Source: a bacterium
GTDB lineage: Bacteria > UBA9089 > CG2-30-40-21
NCBI GenBank assembly: GCA_018814245.1
Contig: JAHIZN010000317.1
Coordinates: 1 to 25,108 of the forward strand
DNA: 25,108 nucleotides
Direction: 5' to 3'
A model generated the notes under the pieces. It was not told the origin of the DNA. It made no database searches and saw only the letters and a list, made by a program, of their open reading frames with translations. Shown here one piece after another: positions 7,504 through 15,604 of the stretch (position 1 is its first letter; each line of letters starts with the position of its first letter). Position numbers and translations under genes: made by a program.

Positions 7504-8829
7504 ATGCTTAACTATAATTTACATCGCGGGTTTGATTACATCATGCTTGTTTCTATTGTTCTCATTGTTCTTATGGGGATTACCACGATCTATAGTGGAA
7601 CCCATGCCATTGAGTGGGCTAAAGATATTTGGTTAAAACAGACAATATGGTTTGGACTTGGGCTGGTAGGAATGACTGGTGCCATTCTTTTTGATTATCA
7701 ACTTTTAGGAAAATATTCCCGACTTATCTTTATTATCGCTATTGTTTTGTTAATTTGTGTGCTCTTTGGACCAACCGTCAGGTCAGCAAAAAGCTGGTTT
7801 CTCTTGGGACCTATTTCATTCCAGCCTGCTGAGTTTGCAAAATTAGCTACAATAATTGTCCTGGCAGAATATCTTTCTACCAAAAAAGAGGGATTAAATA
7901 CCCTCTATGATTTGTTACCGCCTATAGGATTAGTAAGTGTACCAGTTCTTCTTATCCTGATGCAGCCGGATTTAGGCACAACTCTGGTATTTGTACCCAT
8001 ATTTCTGATGATGTTATATATTGTCGGAATACGCACCATATATCTGGTTACTATGACATCAACAGGTATTCTTGTAATCATTATCACCCTTTTTGTAAGC
8101 TGGGTAGAGATTCAACCAAAGCTTGCCAATATTGGTATTGTCTCATTTTTATACAAGATATTTGGGTCTTTTGAATATAGTATTGTCTTCCTAATAGTTC
8201 TATTAGCTATTATAGTGGGGATATATTATGCGATAAAGATGTTTCATTCTATAGAGCTGAAATTTACCAATTTTTTACTAAGCTATGTAATTATAGGTGT
8301 AAGCATGTTTTTTTCCCTGATAGTAGATAGCTTCTTAAAAGAGTATCAACGAAAAAGGATATTAGTGTTTATTGATCCTAATATCGATCCACTTGGGGCA
8401 GGATATAATATTATCCAGTCAAAGATTGCCATAGGTTCAGGTAAACTCTTTGGCAAGGGGTTATTAAATGGTACACAGAATCAATTAGGTTTTTTGCCTG
8501 AACGGCAAACAGATTTTATCTTTTCTGTGATTGGTGAAGAATTAGGATTTATTGGTGCTACGGTTTTATTATTTCTTTTTTGTGTTATCATCTATCGTGG
8601 GATATCTATTGCCTTTTCTTCCAGGGATATGTTTGGATGCTTGCTTGCAACTGGGATAGTAAGCATGATTGCAGTGCAGCTATTTATTAATATTGGCATT
8701 GCCACAGGGATTATGCCGGTTACAGGATTAACCCTTCCCTTGGTAAGCTATGGCGGCTCATCCCTCTTCATTACAATGATCTCATTAGGGATAGTGCTTA
8801 ATATTCGGTTAAGAAGGTATTTGATGTAA
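7504..8829 (+). CDS. rodA: Rod-shape-determining peptidoglycan polymerase RodA (SEDS family)
   Basis: A 441-residue polytopic inner-membrane protein of the SEDS (RodA/FtsW/SpoVE) family, which polymerises glycan strands from lipid II together with a class B penicillin-binding protein. Family blocks are visible in order: SWFLLGPISFQPAEFAKLA near residue 100, LMQPDLGTTLVF near 155, the FIDPNIDPLGAGYNIIQSKI block with IGSGKLFGKG near 290-320, LPERQTDFIFSVIGEELGF, and the closing LPLVSYGGSSL. The block before the DP/DPLGAGYN motif carries one or two extra hydrophobic segments, making it longer than typical RodA (~370-380). GAGGGAGTGAGTA precedes the ATG. No PBP2 or mre gene is adjacent. FtsW is the alternative, but the motifs and start resemble RodA. 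Confidence 0.9.
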   Translation: MLNYNLHRGFDYIMLVSIVLIVLMGITTIYSGTHAIEWAKDIWLKQTIWFGLGLVGMTGAILFDYQLLGKYSRLIFIIAIVLLICVLFGPTVRSAKSWFLLGPISFQPAEFAKLATIIVLAEYLSTKKEGLNTLYDLLPPIGLVSVPVLLILMQPDLGTTLVFVPIFLMMLYIVGIRTIYLVTMTSTGILVIIITLFVSWVEIQPKLANIGIVSFLYKIFGSFEYSIVFLIVLLAIIVGIYYAIKMFHSIELKFTNFLLSYVIIGVSMFFSLIVDSFLKEYQRKRILVFIDPNIDPLGAGYNIIQSKIAIGSGKLFGKGLLNGTQNQLGFLPERQTDFIFSVIGEELGFIGATVLLFLFCVIIYRGISIAFSSRDMFGCLLATGIVSMIAVQLFINIGIATGIMPVTGLTLPLVSYGGSSLFITMISLGIVLNIRLRRYLM

Positions 8830-8886
8830 TGGTTCATCCGGTGTTTATCTGTGGTTTTTCGACCTGTACAAACGGAAACAAAGAAT

Positions 8887-9060
8887 ATGCTCGCAGATTT
8901 CGCAAATGATCGCAGATTAAAGAAATTGCGAAACAAATTCAACAACTATGCGAGACAGAGGACAGGCACAGGGGCCTGCCCCTATTGGCTACAATGCTTT
9001 TCAGATTTTTCTTCCCCATTTTATCTGTAATCTGCGTAATCTGCGTAATCTGCGGATAAA
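8887..9060. repeat. TAATCTGCG 9-bp repeats facing CGCAGATT words
   Basis: Three perfect tandem copies of TAATCTGCG occupy 9028-9054, preceded by ATCTG. CTCGCAGATTTCGC and GATCGCAGATTAAAG at 8890-8922 lie in inverse orientation. A weaker copy (ATCTGTAATCTGCATAATCTG) is at 9165-9187. Each right-hand copy is followed by a GCACAGGTYGAA word. These repeats fill most of the 395-bp gap between rodA and the convergent ABC operon; I see no gene there. Confidence 0.6.
8952..8985. repeat. GAGACAGAGG...CCTGCCCCTA repeat, copy 1
   Basis: A ~34-bp GC-rich motif with an internal palindrome (AGGGGC near GCCCCT-like arms). It matches, in inverse orientation, 14243-14277, with most positions identical. Confidence 0.5.
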
Positions 9061-9224
9061 TCTTAATTGCACAGGTCGAACAAATTCAATGATTAATATC
9101 CGGTGAACTTGTAGAGGAATGGCAAAGACGCAATTATATACTTTCGGATTTTTCTTCTTCATCTCATCTGTAATCTGCATAATCTGTAGATTAAATCTCA
9201 GGTTGCACAGGTTGAAACGATATA

Positions 9225-10441
9225 CTACTCATACCTCAATGCCTCCACAGGGTCTAATTTTGAGGCTTTGTTGGCTGGGTACATACCAAAAAAGATACCT
9301 ATGCCTACGGCAAAGCAAAAGGATAATATAATAGAGCTTAAGGATACGACTGATGACCATGTCCCCCCCGGCATAGCCTTACTCATCAATTTACCTATCC
9401 CTACACCCAAACCTATCCCTGAAACGATGCCTATGATGCCACCAGTCACACTGATGACGACCGACTCGATTAGAAACTGCGTCAGAATATCCAGCCTTTT
9501 GGCACCAATAGCCTTGCGTAAGCCTATCTCTCTGGTGCGTTCAGTAACCGAGACAAGCATAATGTTCATAATCCCAATCCCACCCACCAACAAGGATATA
9601 GCCGCAATACCACCTAACAGCAGCTTAAAACTCTGGGTAACCTGCTGCATGGTATCTAATATCTCCTGCTGACTTCGAACCTCAAAGTCAATAATATTCT
9701 TATGTCTTTTGGTCAGAATGGCTTCTATTTCGGAGATAACATCTTCAGCTTCAGCACCCCCTGAACCTTTAGACTGAACAAGTAAGCCGGTAACCTTTGT
9801 ATCACCTGTAAACCTCTTCTGGGCAGTGGTTTGAGGAATAAATATCACATCATCCTCATCCCTCCACCCGGTCTGTCCCTTTGCCTCCATTATCCCAATA
9901 CAAGTGAACCTTTCATTCCTGATTTTAATCGTTTTACCAATGGGGCTTTCTTCCTTAAAAAGCTCCCTGACTATAGTCTTTCCAAGAACACAAACCTTTT
10001 TCCACTCCTCTACATCCTGTGTAGAGATAAATCTTCCCTCCTCTACATGGAAGTTCTTCACCTCCTGATAGAAAGGGGTAGTTCCTGTTATGCTTGTATC
10101 CCAGTCTTTATCTAAATATTTAGCTTGAGTCTTTAAGGTAATCTCACAGGCAACATTTTTTACAGAAGGGCATTTCTTTAAGATGGCTAATCCATCCTCA
10201 TTCGTCAATCCAGGGGAGGCACCGGTTTTAGCCTCGTCTGTCCTTGTCGGACGAACCATCAACAGATTAGAGCCCATGGACTCAATCCTTTTGGTAATAG
10301 CCTGTTTTCCCCTTCACCGATGGAGACCATAGCAATTACTGAGGCTACCCCAATGATAATGCCGAGCATGGTCAATCCTGAGCGAAGTTTATTAGCAGCC
10401 AGTCCGTTTAATCCGGTGCGAAAACCTTCAGCAAGATTCAT
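9225..10441 (-). pseudogene. MacB-type ABC permease, frameshifted
   Basis: Two overlapping frames together give one ~405-residue MacB/FtsX-type permease lacking a fused ATPase. The first (from ATG at 10441, after GGAGG) encodes the N-terminal helix: RSGLTMLGIIIGVASVIAMV, then SIGEG. It then loses frame at the TTTTCCCC run (plus strand 10305-10312). The second frame resumes at KRIESMGSNLLMVRPT-like sequence and covers the periplasmic MacB core and three C-terminal membrane helices (LLLGGIAAISLLVGGIGIMNI; TREIGLRKAIGA; ending PVEALRYE). One missing base explains everything. The site is a homopolymer junction, so either a real mutation or a sequencing error is possible. The start overlaps the ATPase gene by 14 bases. 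If intact it would export a substrate with the adjacent ATPase, adaptor and TolC. Confidence 0.88.
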
Positions 10442-11123
10442 AACAGCTACCTCCTTCATCTTCCATAATCTGTCCATCCTTGAGGTGGATGACCCGCTGG
10501 GCGTGTTTAGCGATATCCATTTCATGGGTAACCATAATAATCGTGCTTCCCTGCCGGTGCAGTTTATCAAATATTTCCATGATTTCTTCCCCTGATTGGC
10601 TGTCTAAGTTACCGGTTGGCTCATCAGCAAAGATAATTGATGGATTATTTACTAAGGCTCTGGCAATGGCTACCCTTTGTTGTTGTCCGCCGGATAATTC
10701 ATTAGATCGATGATGTATCCTATGCTCTAATCCGACAGATTGCAATGCTTGGTATGCTCGCTCCCTTCTCTCTTTTTTAGGGGTATCATTATATATCAAA
10801 GGAAGCTCTACATTATGCAAGGCGGATGTTCGGGCTAACAGGTTGAAGCCCTGAAAAACAAAGCCAATCTTTTTATTGCGAATCTCTGCCAACTGATCCT
10901 CTTTTAATTGGGAAACATCCTGCCCTTCCAAGAAATACTTGCCCTTGGTAGGTCGCATCAAACAGCCCAAAATATCCATCAGGGTAGTCTTCCCGCTTCC
11001 TGATGAGCCCATAATAGAGACAAACTCACCCCTGTCTATCTGGAAGGTAACCCCTCTTAAGGCAGAAACCTCTATCTTTTCCATCTTGTAAGTCTTGGCT
11101 ATATTTTGAATATCTATTAACAT
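10428..11123 (-). CDS. ABC transporter ATP-binding protein (MacB/LolD type)
   Basis: A 231-residue ATPase with Walker A GSSGSGKT (39-46), a Q-loop at FVFQG (~88-92), signature LSGGQQQR (143-150), Walker B IIFADE (163-168), D-loop NLDS and H-loop His200 (MVTHEMD). The sequence type is that of ATPases pairing with MacB/FtsX permeases for periplasmic or drug export. Its ATG overlaps the adaptor's stop at 11123 and its stop overlaps the permease start, so adaptor, ATPase and permease are coupled. All catalytic residues are present. Its partner permease is frameshifted in this sequence, so the complex may not form. Confidence 0.94.
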   Translation of the reverse strand: MLIDIQNIAKTYKMEKIEVSALRGVTFQIDRGEFVSIMGSSGSGKTTLMDILGCLMRPTKGKYFLEGQDVSQLKEDQLAEIRNKKIGFVFQGFNLLARTSALHNVELPLIYNDTPKKERRERAYQALQSVGLEHRIHHRSNELSGGQQQRVAIARALVNNPSIIFADEPTGNLDSQSGEEIMEIFDKLHRQGSTIIMVTHEMDIAKHAQRVIHLKDGQIMEDEGGSCYESC

Positions 11124-12589
11124 TATCTTCTTCCCATCCCCATTCCGGGAGGTCCTCCTGGCATGTGAGAACGGCTTGAGGAGTTAGTTTTCCCCTTCTT
11201 TGGGGTTAGGCTATTCAGCTTCACCTTTTCGCCTTCGGTTAATCCCTCAATTATTTCTACACGAGTTTCATCCTGCAGCCCGGTTTTTATCTTCCTTGAG
11301 ACAAATTTGCCATCCTCAAGGACAAGGATTTCCTTTCTTCCTCTATGCTCAACAATAGCCTCAAGTGGGACATAGAGGACACCTGTCTTTCTATCAGTGA
11401 TTATGTCTACATCAGCCGTCATCCCTGGCTTTAGCTGCTCATTTGAAGATGCGAGGTTCTGGATTCGATTAATCCCCCGAACAATACCTCTATCCTTCCC
11501 TCTGTCTCCTGCTTCTTGCCTTCTGCCTACTTCCCTCTCTCCCCTGCCTTTTACCTCCTGTCTACTTTCCACTTTCCACTTTCCACTTTCCACTGTCTCC
11601 TGCCTGCTGCCTCCTGCACCCAAAATCTCTATTGCAACATCATAGGTAACGATATTGTTCGCTACTTTACCCAAAGAAGCAATATCAATAACCCGTCCAC
11701 AATATTTTCTCCCTCTTATGGCATCTAAGGCAATCTCAACATCCTGCCCTGTGTTAACCTTAGTAATATCCACCTCATTAATCTTTGCCAGAATTTTCAT
11801 TGATGAAAGGTCTCCTATGGTGAGGATGACGGTTCCGCCGCTACTATTACCAATGCCTGATGTAACCTTCTCCCCTTCCTCTACATTCTTCTCCAGAATT
11901 GTCCCTGAGACAGGGGCATAAATCATGGCATCATTCACATCAGAGGTGGCTTGTTCATAAGATACCTCTGCCTTCAGGACACTTGCCCTGGCAGAGATAA
12001 TATCCTGCTTTCTTGCCCCCTCAAGTGTTAAACTCAGGCTGAGGGAAGCCGTGTTGTAGATGCTCTGGGCTAATTCATACTCTCTTTGTGCCGTATCCAC
12101 ATCCTGCTTAGAGATAAACCCCTGACCAAAAAGCCCATTTTGCCTGTCCAATTTTATCGATGTATCCTCAAGTTTAATCTCTGCCTGCTTTAATGACTCG
12201 CGGGCTTTGGCTATATCCTGAGGTCTTTCTCCAGCCAGTAAGGTAGAGAGTTTTGCCTTTGCCGACTCAAGGTCTGCCCTTGCCTGACTGAGCCTGTTTC
12301 TAAGGTTGGTTGTATCCAATTCGACCAATAAGTCTCCCTTCCTGACCAAATCACCCTCTTTGACCGGCAGTCCTACTATCTCCCCGCCTACCTTTGACTT
12401 AACCTCTACGGTAGTTTTCGGCTCTACACTACCCGTCTCTGTAACCTTGCTCACCATATCCCCACGCCGGACAATAACGGTTTTTATCTTTGGAGCGTTA
12501 TCATCCTTCTTTTTGAGGCAGGAGCTTATTCCAGGTATTATTCCTGCTATCAGGATTATCGAGACAATGGCCACAATTATTTTTCGCAT
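11123..12589 (-). CDS. MacA-like periplasmic adaptor with an in-frame repeat insertion
   Basis: A 488-residue HlyD/MacA-family membrane-fusion protein. The N terminus has a hydrophobic leader ending ISSC (Cys24), a possible lipobox. It is followed by a lipoyl half-motif (VEVKSKVGGEIVGLPVKEGD), a coiled-coil hairpin (about residues 100-210, LSQARADLESAKAK onward), the second lipoyl half (IYAPVSGTILEKNVEEGEKV) and beta-barrel segments. At about residues 325-366, between the barrel strands and LKPGMTADV, lies a foreign-looking stretch of Arg, Gly, Glu and Lys with a 7-residue period, encoded by a 126-bp heptamer array. Removing it gives a 446-residue protein. GGAGGAG precedes the ATG, which overlaps the TolC stop by 13 bases. 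It should bridge the ABC pump and the TolC channel. Confidence 0.9.
   Translation of the reverse strand: MRKIIVAIVSIILIAGIIPGISSCLKKKDDNAPKIKTVIVRRGDMVSKVTETGSVEPKTTVEVKSKVGGEIVGLPVKEGDLVRKGDLLVELDTTNLRNRLSQARADLESAKAKLSTLLAGERPQDIAKARESLKQAEIKLEDTSIKLDRQNGLFGQGFISKQDVDTAQREYELAQSIYNTASLSLSLTLEGARKQDIISARASVLKAEVSYEQATSDVNDAMIYAPVSGTILEKNVEEGEKVTSGIGNSSGGTVILTIGDLSSMKILAKINEVDITKVNTGQDVEIALDAIRGRKYCGRVIDIASLGKVANNIVTYDVAIEILGAGGSRQETVESGKWKVESRQEVKGRGEREVGRRQEAGDRGKDRGIVRGINRIQNLASSNEQLKPGMTADVDIITDRKTGVLYVPLEAIVEHRGRKEILVLEDGKFVSRKIKTGLQDETRVEIIEGLTEGEKVKLNSLTPKKGKTNSSSRSHMPGGPPGMGMGRR
11491..11616. repeat. 126-bp heptamer repeat inside the adaptor gene
   Basis: Eighteen consecutive 7-bp units of YCTNCTG or TCCACTT type on the plus strand, including four perfect CTTTCCA units at 11565-11592. 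Eighteen units equal 42 codons, so the adaptor frame is kept. The encoded peptide repeats every seven residues (for example GSRQETV, ESGKWKV, ESRQEVK, GRGEREV, GRRQEAG, DRGKDRG). Gain or loss of a number of units not divisible by three would break the gene. Confidence 0.85.
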
Positions 12590-13884
12590 ATTTCTCCTCC
12601 CATAGCCTTCTTTAGATTAAAAATAGCCATTTGGTAATCATAGACTGCCCGGACATAATTGGTTTGGGCATTATTAAGAGAGGCTTGAGCATCTACAACC
12701 TCATATATTGGAGCTACCCCTGACTTATACCTTCCCTGAGCGGCATCAAAGCTTTCTTTTGCTTGCGACACCTGTTTTTCGGTAGTCTCTATCACCTTCT
12801 TTTGCGATTTTGCGGTCAGGTATGCCTTTTTCATCTCTAAGGCAATCTCTTTCTTTAATTGATCTGCATTAGTTCTGATATTTGCCAGGTTAATCTTAGC
12901 TTTTGTTACCACTCTTTTTGCCTTACCAGCATCAAAGAGGGGAAAGCTTGCCTTTATACCCATCTCCCAACCTGAAGCCTTTCCCCAATCATTTTTATTG
13001 ATGAATTGAGTCACATCGGTATTGTAGTTTCCTTCCAGAGCAATACTTGGCCAGATCTCTTTCTGTGCCAATTTCAGGCTTATTTCATTTATCTGGAGAT
13101 TGATTTCAGCCCCTTTTATTTCAGGACGATTCTTTAAGGCATAAGCCAAACATTCATCAATGGTCATCTTTATTGGTTCGATTGGGTCTATATCTGAAAT
13201 CAGAAGAGGGGTATTTAGGTCTATCCCCATAATATTATTAAGGTTAGCTTGGGCTAAGGAAATGGTATTTTCTGCTTCAATCATGTCCAACTCGCTACTC
13301 GATACACCTACCTCGGCTTTAAGGATATCTGATTTAGGGGCAACCCCGGCATCATATCTTGCCTTGGATAGATTGAGATGGGTTTGTGCCTGCATTAAGC
13401 CTTCTTTCCTTACCTTGAGCATCCCTTGTGCTTTTAGGGCTTCATAGTAGTTCTTGATTATCTCAATGGTCAGATCGTCCCGTATCTTTTGAAGGTCTAC
13501 CCGGGCAGATTCCAGAAGGGCTTTAGCTTGTTCAATTTTGGCAGGTATCTTGCCATTATCGTAAAAGGTTTCTGTCAGTGATAGTTTTGCATCATAATGG
13601 TTTTCTGTCCACTCTATTTTATCGTGGATATTATTAATATTATAACCTACAGTAGTATTTAATCTCGGAAGATACTCTGCCTTTGCGTCCTCTACTACTA
13701 ATCCTGCCGTGGTCAGGCTTCTTTTAGCGATAGTTATCTTTGATGAGTTATCCATGGCTATCTGAATGCATTCTTTCAGGGACAGTGGTCTTTCGGTATT
13801 TAAGGATGTACCTTGAGCATAGGTGTTTGAGAAGGCAAGTAAAAAAACGGCTATTATTGGCACAGATTTTGGTAAACATCCCAT
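12577..13884 (-). CDS. TolC-family outer-membrane efflux protein (first copy)
   Basis: A 435-residue outer-membrane channel subunit. The chosen ATG follows AGGAGG; the frame opens 8 codons earlier without a better site. A signal peptide (KSVPIIAVFLLAFSNTYAQ) leads into LSLKECIQIAMDNSSKI, the typical OEP opening. Two repeats follow, each with long helices: ARYDAGVAPKSDILKAEVGV in the first half, and QGRYKSGVAPIYEVVDAQAS in the second. The protein ends in YDYQMAIFNLKKAMGGE. It is the first gene of the adaptor-ATPase-permease operon, with its stop overlapping the adaptor start, so it should be the exit duct of that tripartite exporter. Intact. Confidence 0.93.
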   Translation of the reverse strand: MGCLPKSVPIIAVFLLAFSNTYAQGTSLNTERPLSLKECIQIAMDNSSKITIAKRSLTTAGLVVEDAKAEYLPRLNTTVGYNINNIHDKIEWTENHYDAKLSLTETFYDNGKIPAKIEQAKALLESARVDLQKIRDDLTIEIIKNYYEALKAQGMLKVRKEGLMQAQTHLNLSKARYDAGVAPKSDILKAEVGVSSSELDMIEAENTISLAQANLNNIMGIDLNTPLLISDIDPIEPIKMTIDECLAYALKNRPEIKGAEINLQINEISLKLAQKEIWPSIALEGNYNTDVTQFINKNDWGKASGWEMGIKASFPLFDAGKAKRVVTKAKINLANIRTNADQLKKEIALEMKKAYLTAKSQKKVIETTEKQVSQAKESFDAAQGRYKSGVAPIYEVVDAQASLNNAQTNYVRAVYDYQMAIFNLKKAMGGEICEK

Positions 13885-13970
13885 AAAATTTCTTCCTCCT
13901 GATTGCACATTATGAAATCCTGATAGATAATCACATGAAGGTTGTGTAGTGGTTCAAGGAAACATCCACC

Positions 13971-14142
13971 GTAATGGGTCAGTAAATTGGGGGGAAATTG
14001 CTTAGCAAAAGGTATCTTCTGTTTTTAGTGAAAAACATCACACACCCCTAACCCCTCTTATTAGAGGGGAATACAGATAATCCCCTCTTGAGAGGGGGGA
14101 GGGGGTGTGTGTCCAATTTCCCCTATTTCACTGATCCATTAC
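13971..14142. mobile_element. 172-bp MITE-like element, second family
   Basis: GTAATGGGTCAGTAAATTGG at 13971 is mirrored by an inverted end finishing CTGATCCATTAC at 14142; the arms remain similar for about 30 bases through GGGGAAATTG. Inside lies a second imperfect inverted repeat of CACACCCCTAACCCCTCTT type (14040-14112). The flanks CATCCACC (13963-13970) and CATCCATC (14143-14150) agree at 7 of 8 positions, as an aged target duplication would. It is noncoding and lies upstream of the TolC-MacAB operon, in the 493-bp gap before it. Confidence 0.65.
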
Positions 14143-14242
14143 CATCCATCCCTTATCCCAGCCAGCGGTGACATCCGGCACAGAGGATAACCACAGGGGG
14201 GTTGCTCCTATCCCCGCCACAGAGCGTGAGACATCCAATGCC

Positions 14243-14277
14243 GTAGGGGCAGACCCCCGTGCCTGCCCTCTGTCTCA
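14243..14277. repeat. GTAGGGGCAGAC...CTGTCTCAC repeat, copy 2
   Basis: Inverse-orientation relative of 8952-8985, carrying GTAGGGGCAGACCCCCGTGC and CTGCCCTCTGTCTC. It is GC-rich, noncoding and a dispersed-repeat candidate. The remainder of 14143-14323 shows no gene. Confidence 0.5.
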
Positions 14278-14323
14278 CCCACAAATTCGAATGTCTCACA
14301 GCCAGTAGCTTGATTTACAAATA

Positions 14324-14353
14324 AGGGAGGCATGACAGGCATCATGCCTCCCT
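14324..14353 (-). terminator. Hairpin after the Spy-like gene
   Basis: AGGGAGGCATG (14324-14334) and CATGCCTCCCT (14343-14353) form a perfect 11-bp stem with an 8-nt loop. Reading the minus strand, it lies 24 bp after the stop of the Spy-like gene and is followed by TTATTTGT, a modest T-rich run. Likely intrinsic terminator. Confidence 0.65.
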
Positions 14354-14377
14354 ATAAGTTTATGCAACGCAAACTTA

Positions 14378-14857
14378 CTAATCACTCTCGTGATCATCCT
14401 GATCACGACGATCCTTCCAGTCTTTTATTTCTTTCTTCATGTTGTTCAGAAACTTTGCATACTGTTCAGGGGTTAAAATCGCCTTTACAGCAAAAATCCC
14501 ATCTGTGCGGCAATCAATCATCTTTGCATGTAAAGACTTTAGCTCTGTGACAATCGGATCAACATCAGCTCGGCTAACAGCAGGATTGCTTAATTTATCC
14601 TTTAATTCTGTATGCTTCGCCATTATCTGCTTTCGCAATTCCTTCATTTTCTCTTTTTGTGCCTTACGATTTTGCTTGAGCTTATCCTTTTGTTCTGCAG
14701 TCAAATTAAGATCATGGAACATATCTTTCGCTGCTTGCTTATGATGGTGTCCCATTTTCCATCCGCCCATCTTTCCGTGCGGCTCAGCAGATACTGTGGG
14801 GACAATAATCATTATTCCCACAGCCACGACTATTAGTACTTGAATCATTTTCTTCAC
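14378..14857 (-). CDS. Spy/CpxP-like periplasmic protein (LTxxQ family)
   Basis: A ~159-residue secreted protein: signal peptide (IQVLIVVAVGIMIIVPTVSA), then a mature helical, highly charged protein with two LTxxQ motifs, LTAEQKDKL and LTPEQYAKF. A His-rich stretch, KMGHHHK, stands near the mature N terminus. These features fit the Spy/CpxP/CnrX-like group: ATP-independent periplasmic chaperones or metal/stress sensors. I prefer the GTG at 14857, 8 nt after GGAGG; a GTG at 14866 overlaps that ribosome site and an ATG at 14848 is also possible. The gene follows an anti-sigma-like fragment directly, as in sigma/anti-sigma/Spy stress clusters. The His-rich tract suggests metal binding (inference). 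Confidence 0.8.
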   Translation of the reverse strand: MKKMIQVLIVVAVGIMIIVPTVSAEPHGKMGGWKMGHHHKQAAKDMFHDLNLTAEQKDKLKQNRKAQKEKMKELRKQIMAKHTELKDKLSNPAVSRADVDPIVTELKSLHAKMIDCRTDGIFAVKAILTPEQYAKFLNNMKKEIKDWKDRRDQDDHESD

Positions 14858-14873
14858 TTTTATCACCTCCTTT

Positions 14874-15239
14874 TTACAGAAAATATTTTTCTATATCTGT
14901 CCCAAAATCACAGATAGCACCATTGCCCTCATCTGACAGGGATACAATATCTTCTGCTGCCATATCCAATACCTGTCTCTGTTCAGGCATGTGTATAAAA
15001 AGAAAGGCAAGGATTATGATTGCAAAAGCTATTGTTGCAGCAAAAACAGGTGACAGGGGTGCTGCCTCCTGCCTGCGAACAGACAAAAGTCCCCTTAACC
15101 GTTCAATCATATATTCGAAGAAGCTGCCCTGCGGCAGCATCTGTTCTGCTGCAATCTTTTCACGAATACACTGCCAAACCCTTGCAGGCGGCTCAATATG
15201 CCTTGATCCATTAAAAGGTACCCTTACCCTTTGAATCTC
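14874..15239 (-). pseudogene. Anti-sigma-factor-like protein, N-terminally truncated
   Basis: The open frame runs from a TAG at 15240-15242 to a stop at 14874. The readable part has IEPPARVWQCIREKI, a juxtamembrane motif common in zinc-finger anti-sigma factors. One membrane helix follows (AATIAFAIIILAFLFIHM), then a short C-terminal tail. No start codon lies in frame before the ATG at 15140, and the cysteine/histidine zinc-finger region expected at the N terminus is missing. Upstream sequence is dispersed repeats, with no sigma-factor gene. I read it as the remnant of an ECF sigma/anti-sigma pair that once controlled the Spy-like gene; an 88-residue protein from 15140 may still be made. Family identity is inferred from one motif plus context. 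Confidence 0.5.
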
Positions 15240-15427
15240 CTACTCAACCTTCTGTTGTTTTGCAGTATTTCCCATCAGAATTTCGTCCCCCAAAGATGTG
15301 GGTAAGGATAAGCTGCATTCGCAGGGGGCAGGCTTTGTCCGCTGCTTGATTGGCTGCTCAAACAATGTGCAACTACAAGAGGAGAACCCCTCTCTGCCCC
15401 GCTGAGGCGGTAGGCAGGTGTCTGACA

Positions 15428-15455
15428 GTAGGGGCAATTCATGAATTGCCCCTAC
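15428..15455. repeat. Perfect 28-nt palindrome
   Basis: GTAGGGGCAATTC reads inverted as GAATTGCCCCTAC around a central AT, with no mismatch. It resembles a dispersed palindrome seen in many genomes, whose spurious translation reads VGAIHELPLL. The 365-bp gap 15240-15604 holds this and other GC-rich repeat debris; an 89-codon open frame across it is not a gene. Confidence 0.8.
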
Positions 15456-15604
15456 AACAGCACTCAAGTCAGATGGCAGGTTTGTCCTTACATCCTGAAT
15501 ATCCGACACTTGAGAGTTGACACGACAGTAGTAGGTGCTATATATGATATGGTGTTGCCACTGATTAGCAGTTCCATAACAGCCTGTTGATCCCTTGAAT
15601 CCTT

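Noticed and set aside
10259..10320. Programmed -1 frameshift in the MacB-type permease.
   Set aside because: The bases at the junction do not form a standard slippery heptamer in frame, and the family is not known to use one; a lost base is simpler.
15240..15509. An 89-codon open frame over the region before the RND remnant.
   Set aside because: It translates a known type of dispersed palindrome (VGAIHELPLL) plus repeat debris.
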